From positions 1 through 46,302 of IMG/VR virus record IMGVR_UViG_3300010396_000017: 46,302 nt of DNA. The stretch is one strand, 5' to 3'. This document shows positions 1-5,819 of this stretch, piece by piece (positions within the stretch are counted from its first letter, which is position 1; every line of letters starts with the position of its first letter). The notes beneath the pieces are model-generated. The model saw only the letters and a list, made by a program, of their open reading frames with translations. It was not told the origin of the DNA and made no database searches. The stretch comes from a virus. A program made the position numbers and the translations under genes.

Positions 1-123
1 CGGCTTGAGTTCCATTAGTCGGCTCCCTTCTCGGCTGACGGATTGGGAGAGGTGAGGGCGCGTTCGGCATTTTCATACGCAACGGCCGCGATCGGCACGT
101 CATCCCATTTGTTCGCGCGGACA
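1..123. repeat. Terminal direct repeat, left copy (123 bp)
   Basis: Bases 1-123 are identical to 46180-46302, a constant offset of 46179. The repeat covers the 3' part of the 104-aa gene ending at base 15 and the first codons of the large gene that starts at 46194. Because it cuts through two coupled genes of one operon, an assembly overlap of a circular or permuted genome is more likely than a dedicated terminal repeat, but a short true repeat cannot be excluded. Confidence 0.95.
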
Positions 124-329
124 CGGGCGCTATTTTCGCCGCTCTTGAGGACGCCACGCAGCGCCTCCTCCAGCGCCTTCACGCGGGCTGAGAGGGTGGC
201 GTTTTCGGCTTTGGTAGCGTTCAGGACGCTGGCGGTGTTTGACAGGTATGTGCGAACAAGCCCGAGATCGCGCTCAAGCTCCGCGATGCGCATTCCCGCC
301 CCCTGTCCGTCTTGCTTCGTGTCGGTCAT
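15..329 (-). CDS. Coiled-coil hypothetical protein, 104 aa
   Basis: I do not recognise a family. Residues about 13-65 form a predicted coiled coil with regular Leu/Ala heptads (RIAELERDL through SARVKALEEAL). The C-terminal 35 residues look disordered and end in PSAEKGAD. The ATG at 329 overlaps the stop of the upstream gene by 4 nt (ATGA) and has a GAGG Shine-Dalgarno 5 nt upstream, inside that gene's last codons. Its own TAA overlaps the ATG of the 382-aa gene across the circular junction (TAATG), so the two are translationally coupled. Its last 36 codons are repeated at 46195-46302. Confidence 0.8.
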   Translation of the reverse strand: MTDTKQDGQGAGMRIAELERDLGLVRTYLSNTASVLNATKAENATLSARVKALEEALRGVLKSGENSARVRANKWDDVPIAAVAYENAERALTSPNPSAEKGAD

Positions 330-712
330 ATCTTCCTCGTGATGGTTGGGGCCTTGGGCCGGATGGCTAGGCGCTGGGTGAGGTTGATTGCAGGTTCGGC
401 TGAGGCCGAGGTTGGGTAATGGTCGGGCCAGTCGAAAGGTGGATCGCCTATGGTGAGCCAGTTATCAGCGTGACGGCCAACTCGGTCTCGAAACGCTCCA
501 AGTAATTGATACCAATACGGATACGCCCGATGGCCTGAGGTCGGAATGATCCACCAATAACCCGTGTGGTCGCATTCATCGCAGCCTTCTGGGGCCGCGT
601 GACGGCCGGTGGCCGGGTTAATGGTCGAGCATTCGGGGCAGATGATCTGTGTCGCGATATCGAACGCAGGTTCGCCGCGGACGAGGTGGGCGATGAGGAA
701 GGGTTCGGGCAT
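326..712 (-). CDS. Zinc-ribbon-like hypothetical protein, 128 aa
   Basis: This is an unknown phage protein with two CxxC knuckles (CPEC and CDEC, residues about 25-45), which suggests a structural zinc site. A Trp/Tyr-rich core (YWWI, YPYWYQLL) follows. An upstream extension to 1039 is open, but it is a shadow of the neighbouring gene in another frame. ATG 712 is preferred because it overlaps that neighbour's stop (TAATG). The C-terminus reads RKI: the codons AGG AAG ATA carry the ribosome binding site of the next gene. Nucleic-acid binding is possible but not shown. Confidence 0.8.
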   Translation of the reverse strand: MPEPFLIAHLVRGEPAFDIATQIICPECSTINPATGRHAAPEGCDECDHTGYWWIIPTSGHRAYPYWYQLLGAFRDRVGRHADNWLTIGDPPFDWPDHYPTSASAEPAINLTQRLAIRPKAPTITRKI

Positions 713-1005
713 TAGATAATACCAGCTTTGCGCAGGGCTTCGCGAGCCGCTGCGCGTTGGGTTTCGGTAGCCGCAGGTTCGCCCGGTCGGCGAATGGCGG
801 GATGATCGCGGGGGATGGTGCGCGGCGCAGGTTCGGGCGAGGCGATAAGGGCGCCCAAGGCGTCGGCAAGGCCGGAAGGCGAGAGGGGATAGCGGCAGAT
901 GACCGGGATGCCGGAGGCGTGGGGGATTTCCACGAAGATGGCCGAAGGTGTGGCCCAAGCCAGGGCGCAGGAGGTCGGGCGGGCGGTGGAGAGGGTGGAG
1001 GTCAT
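712..1005 (-). CDS. Hypothetical protein, 97 aa
   Basis: No recognised domain. The N-terminal half (residues 5-50) contains alternating hydrophobic strands (SCALAWATPSAIFVEIP, PVICRYP). The C-terminal half is Pro/Arg-rich and ends in an Ala/Arg helix. The ATG at 1005 overlaps the preceding stop by 4 nt and its own stop overlaps the next start, so it is a tightly coupled member of the accessory leftward operon. Function unknown. Confidence 0.75.
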   Translation of the reverse strand: MTSTLSTARPTSCALAWATPSAIFVEIPHASGIPVICRYPLSPSGLADALGALIASPEPAPRTIPRDHPAIRRPGEPAATETQRAAAREALRKAGII

Positions 1006-1232
1006 GGCTTAAGCGCCTCGTGGCCCATGCGGTAGGCATCGGCGCAGGAGCAATATATTTCTTCGTTTTCTAGGTTTTCGGCTAAAGATTGGCCTTCATA
1101 TTCTTCGTGAAACCTTTCTAGACTCTCCATTAGGGCCTTGCAAGCGCGTTCAAGCTTTTGCTCGCGTGTGTTACAATTCCATTGGGCAAGTAAGGTTGCG
1201 CCCGTGCGGTAGTTAGCGGTGTCATCGTTCAT
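1002..1232 (-). CDS. Hypothetical acidic helical protein, 76 aa
   Basis: This small protein is dominated by a charged helix (residues about 22-62, many Glu/Lys/Arg) with two close cysteines (CSC) near residue 63. No family is recognised. It lies 10 nt downstream of the first gene after the promoter at 1469-1510 and overlaps the next gene by 4 nt. The position suggests early expression; a role cannot be assigned. Confidence 0.7.
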   Translation of the reverse strand: MNDDTANYRTGATLLAQWNCNTREQKLERACKALMESLERFHEEYEGQSLAENLENEEIYCSCADAYRMGHEALKP

Positions 1233-1242
1233 CGGTGTAGCC

Positions 1243-1449
1243 TCAGTTGAAATAGAAACTCCGGGCCAAGGTGTTGGCCAAGGCCTCCATGTGATCGAAC
1301 GCGGATTGGAGGGTAAAGCCCGGGGGGAGCGGGGCTTCGGCGGAGTGGATGACTTGGGCGAGGTCCGGCCGGTGTCGGATGCAGAGCAGGGACATCTGGA
1401 ACCGGATGTAGGCGGAGCCAGGGCCGCAGGGATCAGAGATGGAACGCAT
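1243..1449 (-). CDS. First gene after leftward promoter P1, 68 aa
   Basis: The ATG at 1449 is preceded by a strong Shine-Dalgarno stretch (AAGGGTAAGGA) and, about 20-60 nt upstream, by a near-consensus sigma70 promoter. It is therefore probably the first cistron of a leftward unit. The protein (starting MRSISDPCG) has no recognised domain; a helical C-terminal half (residues 45-65) is the only clear feature. The gene call rests mainly on promoter, ribosome site and spacing rather than on homology. Confidence 0.6.
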   Translation of the reverse strand: MRSISDPCGPGSAYIRFQMSLLCIRHRPDLAQVIHSAEAPLPPGFTLQSAFDHMEALANTLARSFYFN

Positions 1450-1468
1450 GGGTCCTTACCCTTTCCTG

Positions 1469-1510
1469 ATTATAGGCCGAGTATACCACAAGTTGTAGAA
1501 AATGTCAATC
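1469..1510 (-). promoter_or_regulatory. Promoter P1 (sigma70-type), leftward
   Basis: On the minus strand TTGACA (1503-1508) and TATACT (1480-1485) are separated by exactly 17 nt, a near-perfect sigma70 promoter. A second TATAAT lies at 1469-1474, five bases further on. The same arrangement (GATTGAC, TGGTA, TATAAT at identical spacing) occurs at 42999-43040. It should drive the accessory genes from 1449 through the junction to about 43035. Confidence 0.8.
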
Positions 1511-1524
1511 CCTTATTTGGCTGA

Positions 1525-1552
1525 TAGGCGGAGGAGTGTGGGCCTCCGCCTA
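1525..1552. terminator. Hairpin between operon units, possible terminator
   Basis: There is a perfect 10-bp inverted repeat (1525-1534 with 1543-1552, stem TAGGCGGAGG) with an 8-nt loop. It sits between the end of the coiled-coil gene at 1597 and promoter P1, the expected place for a leftward terminator. There is no clear U-tract on either side, so termination is inferred from position and stem strength only. Confidence 0.5.
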
Positions 1553-1596
1553 TGCCGACGCCCCGCCAGCCGAAGCCAGCGGGGCGAAGGGGAAGG

Positions 1597-2232
1597 TTAG
1601 GCGAGGTAGGGCTTGTCTGGGTAGTGGGCCGTATCAGCCGGCCGATCCCACGGGTGCACTTCATGGGACGGGCCGTCGTCATGGGCCGGAGGCGGGTAGT
1701 CAGCCGGGGACTGAGGAACGGGTTCCGGCTTGGACGGCTCCGGCGCAAACAGCGAAACGAGATCGCTGAGTTTGCCGTGGGCCTGTTCGGCCTTGGCCTT
1801 CCACTTATCGGCCTCGGTTGAGTAGGAGGCCGCAAGCGAGCCGTTGTCAGAAGCTTCCTGCCGGGCCTTTGCAAGGTCCTCGCGGAGTTGGCCGATCAAG
1901 GTCGCGTCCGCATCGTTCTGTGCCTTGGCCTTGTCGCGTTCGGTAGCTGCCGTCCAGAGGTCAGAGCGAGTCTGGGCGAGTTCATCACGGGCCTTGTCGC
2001 GTTCGGACCGAAGGTGCTGGATCATGTCGTCTAGATCAGCGTTGCGCCGGCGGACCTGTTCGATGTCGGCTTTCAGGGCCTCAACCTGCTTAGCGAGGTC
2101 TTTGACCGTCTCGGCGAGTTCGGTGGCGTAGGCGATGGCGTTGAGTGCACGCTTGAACATATCGCCGACATGGTTCATTTCGCTCTCCGTAGGAACGGGG
2201 CCAACCTGGATGGCCTTGTTTCCGTCTTCCAT
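1597..2232 (-). CDS. Long coiled-coil protein, 211 aa
   Basis: Residues about 20-150 form one long predicted coiled coil (heptads through VKDLAKQVEALK, QHLRSERDKARDEL, LIGQLREDLAKARQ). A Pro-rich, His/Asp-containing tail follows (EPSKPEPVPQSPADYPPP). No catalytic motif is visible. ATG 2232 is preferred over the in-frame GTG at 2247 because GGAG lies at a normal distance before it. The gene stands alone between two strong hairpins (2274-2305 upstream, 1525-1552 downstream). It may be a structural or scaffolding early protein; function unknown. Confidence 0.75.
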   Translation of the reverse strand: MEDGNKAIQVGPVPTESEMNHVGDMFKRALNAIAYATELAETVKDLAKQVEALKADIEQVRRRNADLDDMIQHLRSERDKARDELAQTRSDLWTAATERDKAKAQNDADATLIGQLREDLAKARQEASDNGSLAASYSTEADKWKAKAEQAHGKLSDLVSLFAPEPSKPEPVPQSPADYPPPAHDDGPSHEVHPWDRPADTAHYPDKPYLA

Positions 2233-2273
2233 TGGAAAAGTCTCCACTGGTTTGGGGGTTGATACGCAAGGAC

Positions 2274-2305
2274 GGCGGAGCTAAGGGCTAGCATATAGCT
2301 CCGCC
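2274..2305. terminator. Hairpin in the 2233-2487 gap, possible terminator
   Basis: A perfect 10-bp stem (GGCGGAGCTA at 2274-2283 pairs with 2296-2305) has a 12-nt loop. It lies downstream of the leftward gene ending at 2488. No U-tract follows. The rest of this 255-bp gap holds a short palindrome (TCTCCTAGGAGA, about 2350-2361) and no ORF I can support. Confidence 0.45.
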
Positions 2306-2487
2306 GGGTACGCCTGGAACCATGGGGCGGCCACGTCAAACGCGGCTTATCTCCTAGGAGACGCTATCCATGGAATTACCCAGAAAGGCTAGCCGATCCT
2401 GAGCTTGCTTTGCGGTTGCTGGCGCATTGGCAAGTGGCTGCTCATTGCTCGGCTAGGTTGGGGCAAGTGGCCCCAAGGTGCTGCGGG

Positions 2488-3111
2488 TTAGTGGGCCGTA
2501 GCGGAGGGGACCGCTTTCGGCTTGGACTTGCTGGCGAGACCAGCTTGCTTCGCCGAGAGTTGGCCACCGTCCTTCGGCTTGGCCTTCTTAGCCTCCGCCG
2601 CTGCAACAAGCTTCGGGTCCTCGACAAGGATGGCCCGGAGGTCAACACCAGCGACCTTGACCTTGCCGCGGTCCGCGATTGCGGCTTCGGCCTGTTCGAG
2701 GATCGCGGGGTCTGCGTCGATGTAGGCGTTCGCGGCCTTGGTGATTTCCGAGGCCGGAACGTGGGAGACCTTGATCCCCAGCCGCTTCATTTCGTCCTTG
2801 ACCATGTTCCGGGCAATGCGCCGGGCTTCAGTCATGACTGCGCCAGAGGCTTTCTTGGTCTTGGCTGCACCGGAGAATTTGATCTTCCCGGCTTTGATCG
2901 CCTCGACGTTCTCTTCGGCGATCTTCATGGCCGTGGCCTTGCGATCGTCGTCGGACGAGATGTCCTTGGCTGTGACCTTGGACATGCCGCGATTGACGAG
3001 GACCTTGAGGCCTTGGAGCATGGCTTCGGCATAGACTTCGGCCGACAGTTCGTCGGTTTCGATTTCAACCGAGGCTTTGCCCTTCGTGACTGGGATTTGC
3101 AGTTTTGCCAT
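2488..3111 (-). CDS. Hypothetical basic protein, 207 aa
   Basis: This soluble protein has a beta-rich start (MAKLQIPVTKGKASVEIET), a helical middle, and a Lys/Ala-rich tail (AKKAKPKDGG, KSKPKAV) that could contact nucleic acid. No family is recognised. The ATG at 3111 has AAGGAA at good spacing. It is the largest gene of the left early block and follows the 628-bp gene-free leader, so its expression probably depends on signals there. An antisense ORF of 239 codons over the same bases is a shadow of its GC-rich codon bias. Confidence 0.75.
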   Translation of the reverse strand: MAKLQIPVTKGKASVEIETDELSAEVYAEAMLQGLKVLVNRGMSKVTAKDISSDDDRKATAMKIAEENVEAIKAGKIKFSGAAKTKKASGAVMTEARRIARNMVKDEMKRLGIKVSHVPASEITKAANAYIDADPAILEQAEAAIADRGKVKVAGVDLRAILVEDPKLVAAAEAKKAKPKDGGQLSAKQAGLASKSKPKAVPSATAH

Positions 3112-3390
3112 AGGCTTTCCTTCTGGTGATAAGCCAGCCGTACAGGCTATTAGCGGACGTCACAGGGACGCGCAGTGCGGAGGTCCCTAGCCCTAGCCGG
3201 CCTTGGCTGGCGCATGTGCGGGATTGCACAGGGGAAGGCTGAAGCAAGCGACCACAGAGCTACCCGTGCCGACGCTTGGGAGCAACCCGGTTGCGGAATA
3301 TCCCCCACAACCCTTCTGCCTTCTCCTGTACAATCCTGCGGATTTGGTTTTCAAACAGCCCGTTCGCAACATTCCTCCGAACGTGCGCAA

Positions 3391-3419
3391 AGGATAGCAC
3401 GGTTCTGGGCGTAACACAA
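3391..3419 (-). promoter_or_regulatory. Candidate leftward promoter (extended -10)
   Basis: On the minus strand TTGTGT (3414-3419) and TATCCT (3391-3396) are 17 nt apart, and TGC precedes the -10 hexamer as in an extended -10. It would transcribe the leader and the 207-aa gene at 2488-3111. The match is moderate. Confidence 0.4.
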
Positions 3420-3436
3420 GTGCTATTTGTGCAGGG

Positions 3437-3460
3437 CAGCCATGCGTCTGGCGCATGGCT
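3437..3460. promoter_or_regulatory. Palindromic operator-like element
   Basis: There is a perfect inverted repeat with 9-bp arms (AGCCATGCG at 3438-3446, CGCATGGCT at 3452-3460) and a 5-bp spacer. It ends 3 bp before the sigma54-type site. A closely related sequence, CAGCCATGC followed by TGGCGCA, occurs twice at 5606-5653 in the divergent region, which suggests binding sites for one regulator. Confidence 0.45.
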
Positions 3461-3463
3461 AGT

Positions 3464-3480
3464 TGGCACGATTCTTGCAT
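3464..3480 (+). promoter_or_regulatory. Perfect sigma54-type (-24/-12) promoter consensus
   Basis: The sequence TGGCACG-ATTC-TTGCAT matches the RpoN consensus TGGCACG-N4-TTGCW at every fixed base, with GG (3465-3466) and GC (3477-3478) in the standard -24/-12 register. It points rightward, away from the leftward genes, into a GC-rich stretch without a gene. If active, it would make a non-coding or antisense transcript and would need the host's sigma54 and an activator. Activity is inference. Confidence 0.5.
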
Positions 3481-3697
3481 GGGGGAACGGAACGGGAACG
3501 GGGCCAGAGGCCAGAGCCGATGGCGGAGGGTCGGCTTCGGGACGCCCCGCCCGGTCACGACGTTGGCGCGTGGTGCGTTGGCGCGGCCGGGGCGCTAGGG
3601 TAGTAGCGAGGCGCGGGCTGGCGCGCCAGCGGGGCGGACATTTGGCGAACGGGGCGGCAGGGCCGGATTGGAGATAGGCAATCTCAGCCCAAACGCA

Positions 3698-3723
3698 ATG
3701 GGGCGGACCGAAGCCCGCCCCAT
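3698..3723 (-). terminator. UUCG-capped hairpin, probable leftward terminator
   Basis: On the minus strand an 11-bp stem (one G-U pair) closes a C(UUCG)G tetraloop, starting 17 nt after the stop of the zinc-ribbon gene at 3740. This is a very stable RNA hairpin in terminator position. A run of three T's follows only after a few bases, so it may act as a weak terminator or as an RNA stabiliser. Confidence 0.55.
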
Positions 3724-3739
3724 GTAGTGATAGGCAATT

Positions 3740-3907
3740 TCAATCTTCGCTATCGTCGGGGCTTACCTCTTTTCCATAATCAAGCGCTGGCGACTTGCAT
3801 CGTCGGCATATGGCTAGCGTGTATGAGGATGATAACTCCCGATCCTGTGAAGGCCGCTTAGCCTCTTGCTTGTGCCCACATTCTTGACACGTTCTGATCC
3901 ATGACAT
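3740..3907 (-). CDS. Small zinc-ribbon protein, 55 aa
   Basis: A two-knuckle zinc ribbon is visible: CQEC (residues 7-10) and CRRC (residues 34-37). An acidic tail follows (SPDDSED). The ATG at 3907 is preceded by AAGGAG seven nt upstream. The gene has its own hairpin after the stop and one of the 14-bp motifs overlapping the stop. Short phage zinc ribbons often bind host transcription or replication proteins; the target here is unknown. Confidence 0.75.
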   Translation of the reverse strand: MSWIRTCQECGHKQEAKRPSQDRELSSSYTLAICRRCKSPALDYGKEVSPDDSED

Positions 3908-4000
3908 TTCGTTCTCCTTTCGTTTGTGAAAGACAATTTTAGCCGAGCCACTTAGCGACTATGGCGAGGCCTGCGCCACGCTAGCGCGAGCCAGAAGCGG

Positions 4001-4198
4001 CTAGAGCGCAGCATAGGCATTGGCCGTTTCCTCCAGCATCTCCGCACCGCACGCAAGGGCTTTGGCCGTGTCCAGGTCGTGGCCCAAGGCCAGCCTGCGA
4101 CACTCGGCTGTGCACATGCGGGCGAGTTCGTGCAACAGCCCGTCTAGGCCGTGGCGCTCGCATAGATTGGTAAGTAGTTGGCGTTCTAGGTCAGTCAT
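4001..4198 (-). CDS. Hypothetical helical protein, 65 aa
   Basis: The product is all-helical (MTDLERQLLTNLCERHG start, TANAYAAL end) with no recognised domain. GGAGG lies 7 nt before the ATG, and the leader contains the 14-bp motif at 4218-4231 and a 9-bp hairpin at 4238-4260. About 90 bp without a gene follow downstream. Its individual leader suggests independent regulation. Confidence 0.7.
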   Translation of the reverse strand: MTDLERQLLTNLCERHGLDGLLHELARMCTAECRRLALGHDLDTAKALACGAEMLEETANAYAAL

Positions 4199-4237
4199 CG
4201 GTGATCCTCCGTTGCGGGATAGACAATCTCAACCCAA

Positions 4238-4260
4238 GCCTAGCGCCTTAAGCGCTAGGC
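4238..4260. terminator. Hairpin downstream of the 4312-4563 gene
   Basis: A perfect 9-bp inverted repeat (GCCTAGCGC with GCGCTAGGC) has a 5-nt loop. It lies 50 nt after the stop of the leftward 83-aa gene and directly before the 14-bp motif at 4218-4231. There is no U-tract, so terminator function is uncertain. Confidence 0.45.
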
Positions 4261-4311
4261 ATAGGCAGCAGGCCTAGCGCACGGCTCTCGCCACGCGCCA
4301 CGCTTTCTCTT

Positions 4312-4563
4312 TTACATCCACTCCGGCCAAATGCCCAAGGCTTTGAACATTTCGTCCACGTCTGCACTACCGTAATGCGTGCGAACACAGGTGTTGACGA
4401 ATTTGCGTTCAGCCTCCACCAAAATGTGTCGGGCAGAATACGCTTCCCACGCCTTGAGTGCTTCCTGACGGATGAGCGTGTCAGCAGCACAACATTCTTC
4501 CAAAGTCTTGCTGACATCGTCTTTGTGTGTTGCCTTCCACTTAATATATTCTTCAATGGTCAT
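4312..4563 (-). CDS. Hypothetical helical protein, 83 aa
   Basis: Starting at MTIEEYIKW, the product is helical and charged, with adjacent cysteines (ECCAAD) near residue 25 and a Trp-rich C-terminus. The ATG at 4563 is chosen over an in-frame upstream start at 4578 because GGAGGAAGG lies just before it. It is flanked by leader elements on both sides, like its neighbours. No family recognised. Confidence 0.7.
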   Translation of the reverse strand: MTIEEYIKWKATHKDDVSKTLEECCAADTLIRQEALKAWEAYSARHILVEAERKFVNTCVRTHYGSADVDEMFKALGIWPEWM

Positions 4564-4637
4564 CTTACCTTCCTCCAACTGCAGCTAGGCCGCATTAGCA
4601 GTAGACAATCTCGAGCCAACGCCTTCGGCGCGGTGCG

Positions 4638-4898
4638 CTAGCCCTTGTACGACAACTCCGCCCGGTGCTCGGCGATAAAGGCTTTGATGGCCTCGCCATG
4701 CGCTACAACCCGCTCCCATTGCTCCGCGTAGAGCGTGACGGGAAACCGGCCCATACCGTAGAGCGCCACCGCGCCCTTGGCAGAGACTTTGAGGGTCAGC
4801 TTGGCGCTGGCGGAGGCCTTAAGCGCCGCGTTGGCTGCTTGGAGTTTGGCAAGCTCCGCCAGAAGCTCCGCCTGTGTCATCTTGCTCGCATCAATCAT
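4638..4898 (-). CDS. Hypothetical small phage protein, 86 aa
   Basis: An N-terminal coiled coil (residues 7-30, AELLAELAKLQAAN) is followed by a compact beta segment (LTLKVSAKGAVALYGMG) and a helix. This helix-plus-strands layout is common in small phage proteins of unknown role. AGGAGA precedes the ATG. Upstream tiny ORFs overlap it by 8 nt. Confidence 0.7.
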   Translation of the reverse strand: MIDASKMTQAELLAELAKLQAANAALKASASAKLTLKVSAKGAVALYGMGRFPVTLYAEQWERVVAHGEAIKAFIAEHRAELSYKG

Positions 4899-4989
4899 CG
4901 GCTAGTCTCCTGAGTTTCCGGGCCATGCCCGGCGGCTTGATTGCCGTAGAAAGGGCGAGCACGAAGCCGGCCCCTTCGGCTGCAATCAC
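4891..4989 (-). CDS. Tiny ORF, 32 aa (GTG start)
   Basis: This possible peptide has a hydrophobic first half (GFVLALSTA) and a basic second half. Its GTG overlaps the stop of the 42-aa ORF upstream and its stop overlaps the start of the 86-aa gene, the same tiling seen among established genes here. There is no clear ribosome site of its own. Support is positional only. Confidence 0.35.
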   Translation of the reverse strand: MIAAEGAGFVLALSTAIKPPGMARKLRRLADD

Positions 4990-5114
4990 CAATGCCACAA
5001 GTCAATACACAATGGTCCTATGGCCATACATCCGATATAGCCCGTGCCGCTCGCCTTAGCACGCTCAATTCGGAAATCGCGACACGTCCAACCCCGCCAG
5101 ATTATCCTAATCAT
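4986..5114 (-). CDS. Small hypothetical protein, 42 aa
   Basis: The ATG at 5114 has an excellent Shine-Dalgarno (AGGAGGAAGG). The peptide (MIRIIWRGWTC start, CIDLWHW end) has three cysteines and many aromatic residues. No family is recognised. It overlaps the membrane peptide ORF upstream by 4 nt. The strong ribosome site makes translation likely. Confidence 0.5.
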   Translation of the reverse strand: MIRIIWRGWTCRDFRIERAKASGTGYIGCMAIGPLCIDLWHW

Positions 5115-5212
5115 AGCCTTCCTCCTAGCCCGCATACAATGGCAATAGCACAACTGGCCAACGCGAGCATAGTGGCCAGTGATATCATCGCAATCCAAAT
5201 CAGCACTTGCAC
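5111..5212 (-). CDS. Single-pass membrane peptide, 33 aa (GTG start)
   Basis: Almost the whole peptide (residues 3-28) is one hydrophobic transmembrane helix. Its stop overlaps the next start by 4 nt. GAGAGG lies upstream of the GTG. An even smaller ORF of 21 codons (5215-5280) precedes it and may be the first cistron of the leftward block. A membrane-acting early peptide is plausible; no function is assigned. Confidence 0.45.
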   Translation of the reverse strand: MQVLIWIAMISLATMLALASCAIAIVCGLGGRL

Positions 5213-5327
5213 GGCTATTGCCTCTCGATGTCGCGAAGATGCTCGCGAATGCGGCCGGTGTCAACCGCCATCGGCCGCATACCTGGCCTGCACCGGGCGC
5301 ATATCGGGCTTCGCCCCGCCTCATGAA

Positions 5328-5557
5328 CCCCTCATAAGCCCCTCCTGCGGCTCTCATAGCCTCATAGAGCCACCGGCCTACCCCGTATCCCTGGGTGCCC
5401 CTCTCCCTGCCCCTGGGTCCCTTGGTCTCTATGTGTGTGTGTAGAGAGAGAGGCATAGACCCATAGACGGGGCGGGGCCGGAGGCACGGGGAGAGGGGCA
5501 CCCCCGGACACGGGTGGGGGTAGGTCGCCTATGAGGCTATGAGGGGATTACGAGGGG
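5328..5557. repeat. Nested inverted repeat, about 230 bp
   Basis: Four arm pairs share a centre near 5437-5448. They are CCCCTC-rich 17-mers 5328-5344/5541-5557 (15 of 17 match), perfect 15-mers 5353-5367/5529-5543 and 5393-5407/5489-5503, and 6-mers 5426-5431/5442-5447 around a (TG)5 loop. Together they could form a large cruciform. Four G-runs at 5469-5498 could form a quadruplex on the plus strand. An origin or packaging-initiation role is inferred from position. Confidence 0.7.
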
Positions 5558-5572
5558 GCCACGAGGGGGCCA
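5551..5572. repeat. Tandem 11-bp repeat
   Basis: CGAGGGGGCCA is repeated exactly twice in tandem (5551-5561 and 5562-5572), followed by a diverged TGAGG. It abuts the right arm of the nested inverted repeat and may be a protein-binding iteron. Confidence 0.5.
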
Positions 5573-5605
5573 TGAGGCTGGCGGAGGCATGCAATAGGCG
5601 CATAT

Positions 5606-5653
5606 CAGCCATGCCGCCTTTGGCGCAACCCAGCCATGCGCTTGGCGCAATGC
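5606..5653. promoter_or_regulatory. Two operator-like repeats upstream of the rightward unit
   Basis: CAGCCATGC followed by TTTGGCGCAA or CTTGGCGCAA occurs at 5606-5629 and 5631-5653. The second copy is an imperfect palindrome, and both resemble the perfect palindrome at 3437-3460. They lie about 170 bp upstream of promoter P3. Confidence 0.45.
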
Positions 5654-5819
5654 TGCACTTGCTAACGCCTTTGCTGCGCCTGCGCTATGCAATCCCCGTG
5701 CCAACCCAGCCTTCGACCCCCTGGGGGCAAAATTCGTCGGCTTCGGCGCGGGGCAGAGGACCTCCCAGTAAATTGTGTGGGTTTTCGCATTATGCGCCCG
5801 AGGCGGAGGTGGATAGGGC

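Larger units (their letters stand above)
3112..3739. other. Gene-free regulatory region, 628 bp
   Basis: No convincing gene lies here; the ORFs on either strand are short, mutually overlapping and of mixed composition. It contains a leftward promoter candidate (3391-3419), a perfect sigma54-type site on the plus strand (3464-3480) and a palindromic operator-like element (3437-3460). It also holds a very GC-rich stretch (3481-3660) with a 14-bp palindrome GCTGGCGCGCCAGC (3617-3630), two copies of a short repeat (3673-3686 and 3729-3742) and a UUCG-capped hairpin (3698-3723). Confidence 0.6.
3673..4613 (-). repeat. Dispersed 14-bp motif, four copies between small genes
   Basis: On the minus strand the motif TGARATTGYCTATC occurs at 3673-3686, 3729-3742, 4218-4231 and (less exact) 4600-4613. 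Three copies directly follow a hairpin and lie 5' of a leftward gene or leader. It could be a binding site or a processing signal in the untranslated leaders. Nothing similar was noticed elsewhere in the window. Confidence 0.5.

Noticed and set aside
326-1039. 237-codon form of the zinc-ribbon gene
   Set aside because: The upstream 109 codons overlay the 97-aa gene and are Pro/Arg/His-rich shadow sequence; ATG 712 fits the coupling.
1469-1474. TATAAT of P1 as the sole -10
   Set aside because: Its distance to TTGACA is 28 nt, too long for one promoter; TATACT at 17 nt is the better -10, and TATAAT is kept as an extra conserved element.
2410-3129. Antisense ORF of 239 codons
   Set aside because: It lies opposite the 207-aa leftward gene, has low-complexity Gly/Leu/Asp composition and no ribosome site; a shadow of GC-rich codon bias.
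3193-3677. Several overlapping ORFs on both strands in the leader
   Set aside because: They are mutually exclusive, poorly initiated and unlike the codon pattern of neighbours; one candidate (ATG near 3374, minus) has a Shine-Dalgarno that directly abuts the start.
5351-5572. CRISPR-like array
   Set aside because: Repeats are short, unequal and mostly inverted; there are no regular spacers and no cas operon. The Cas4-like nuclease belongs to a recombination cluster.
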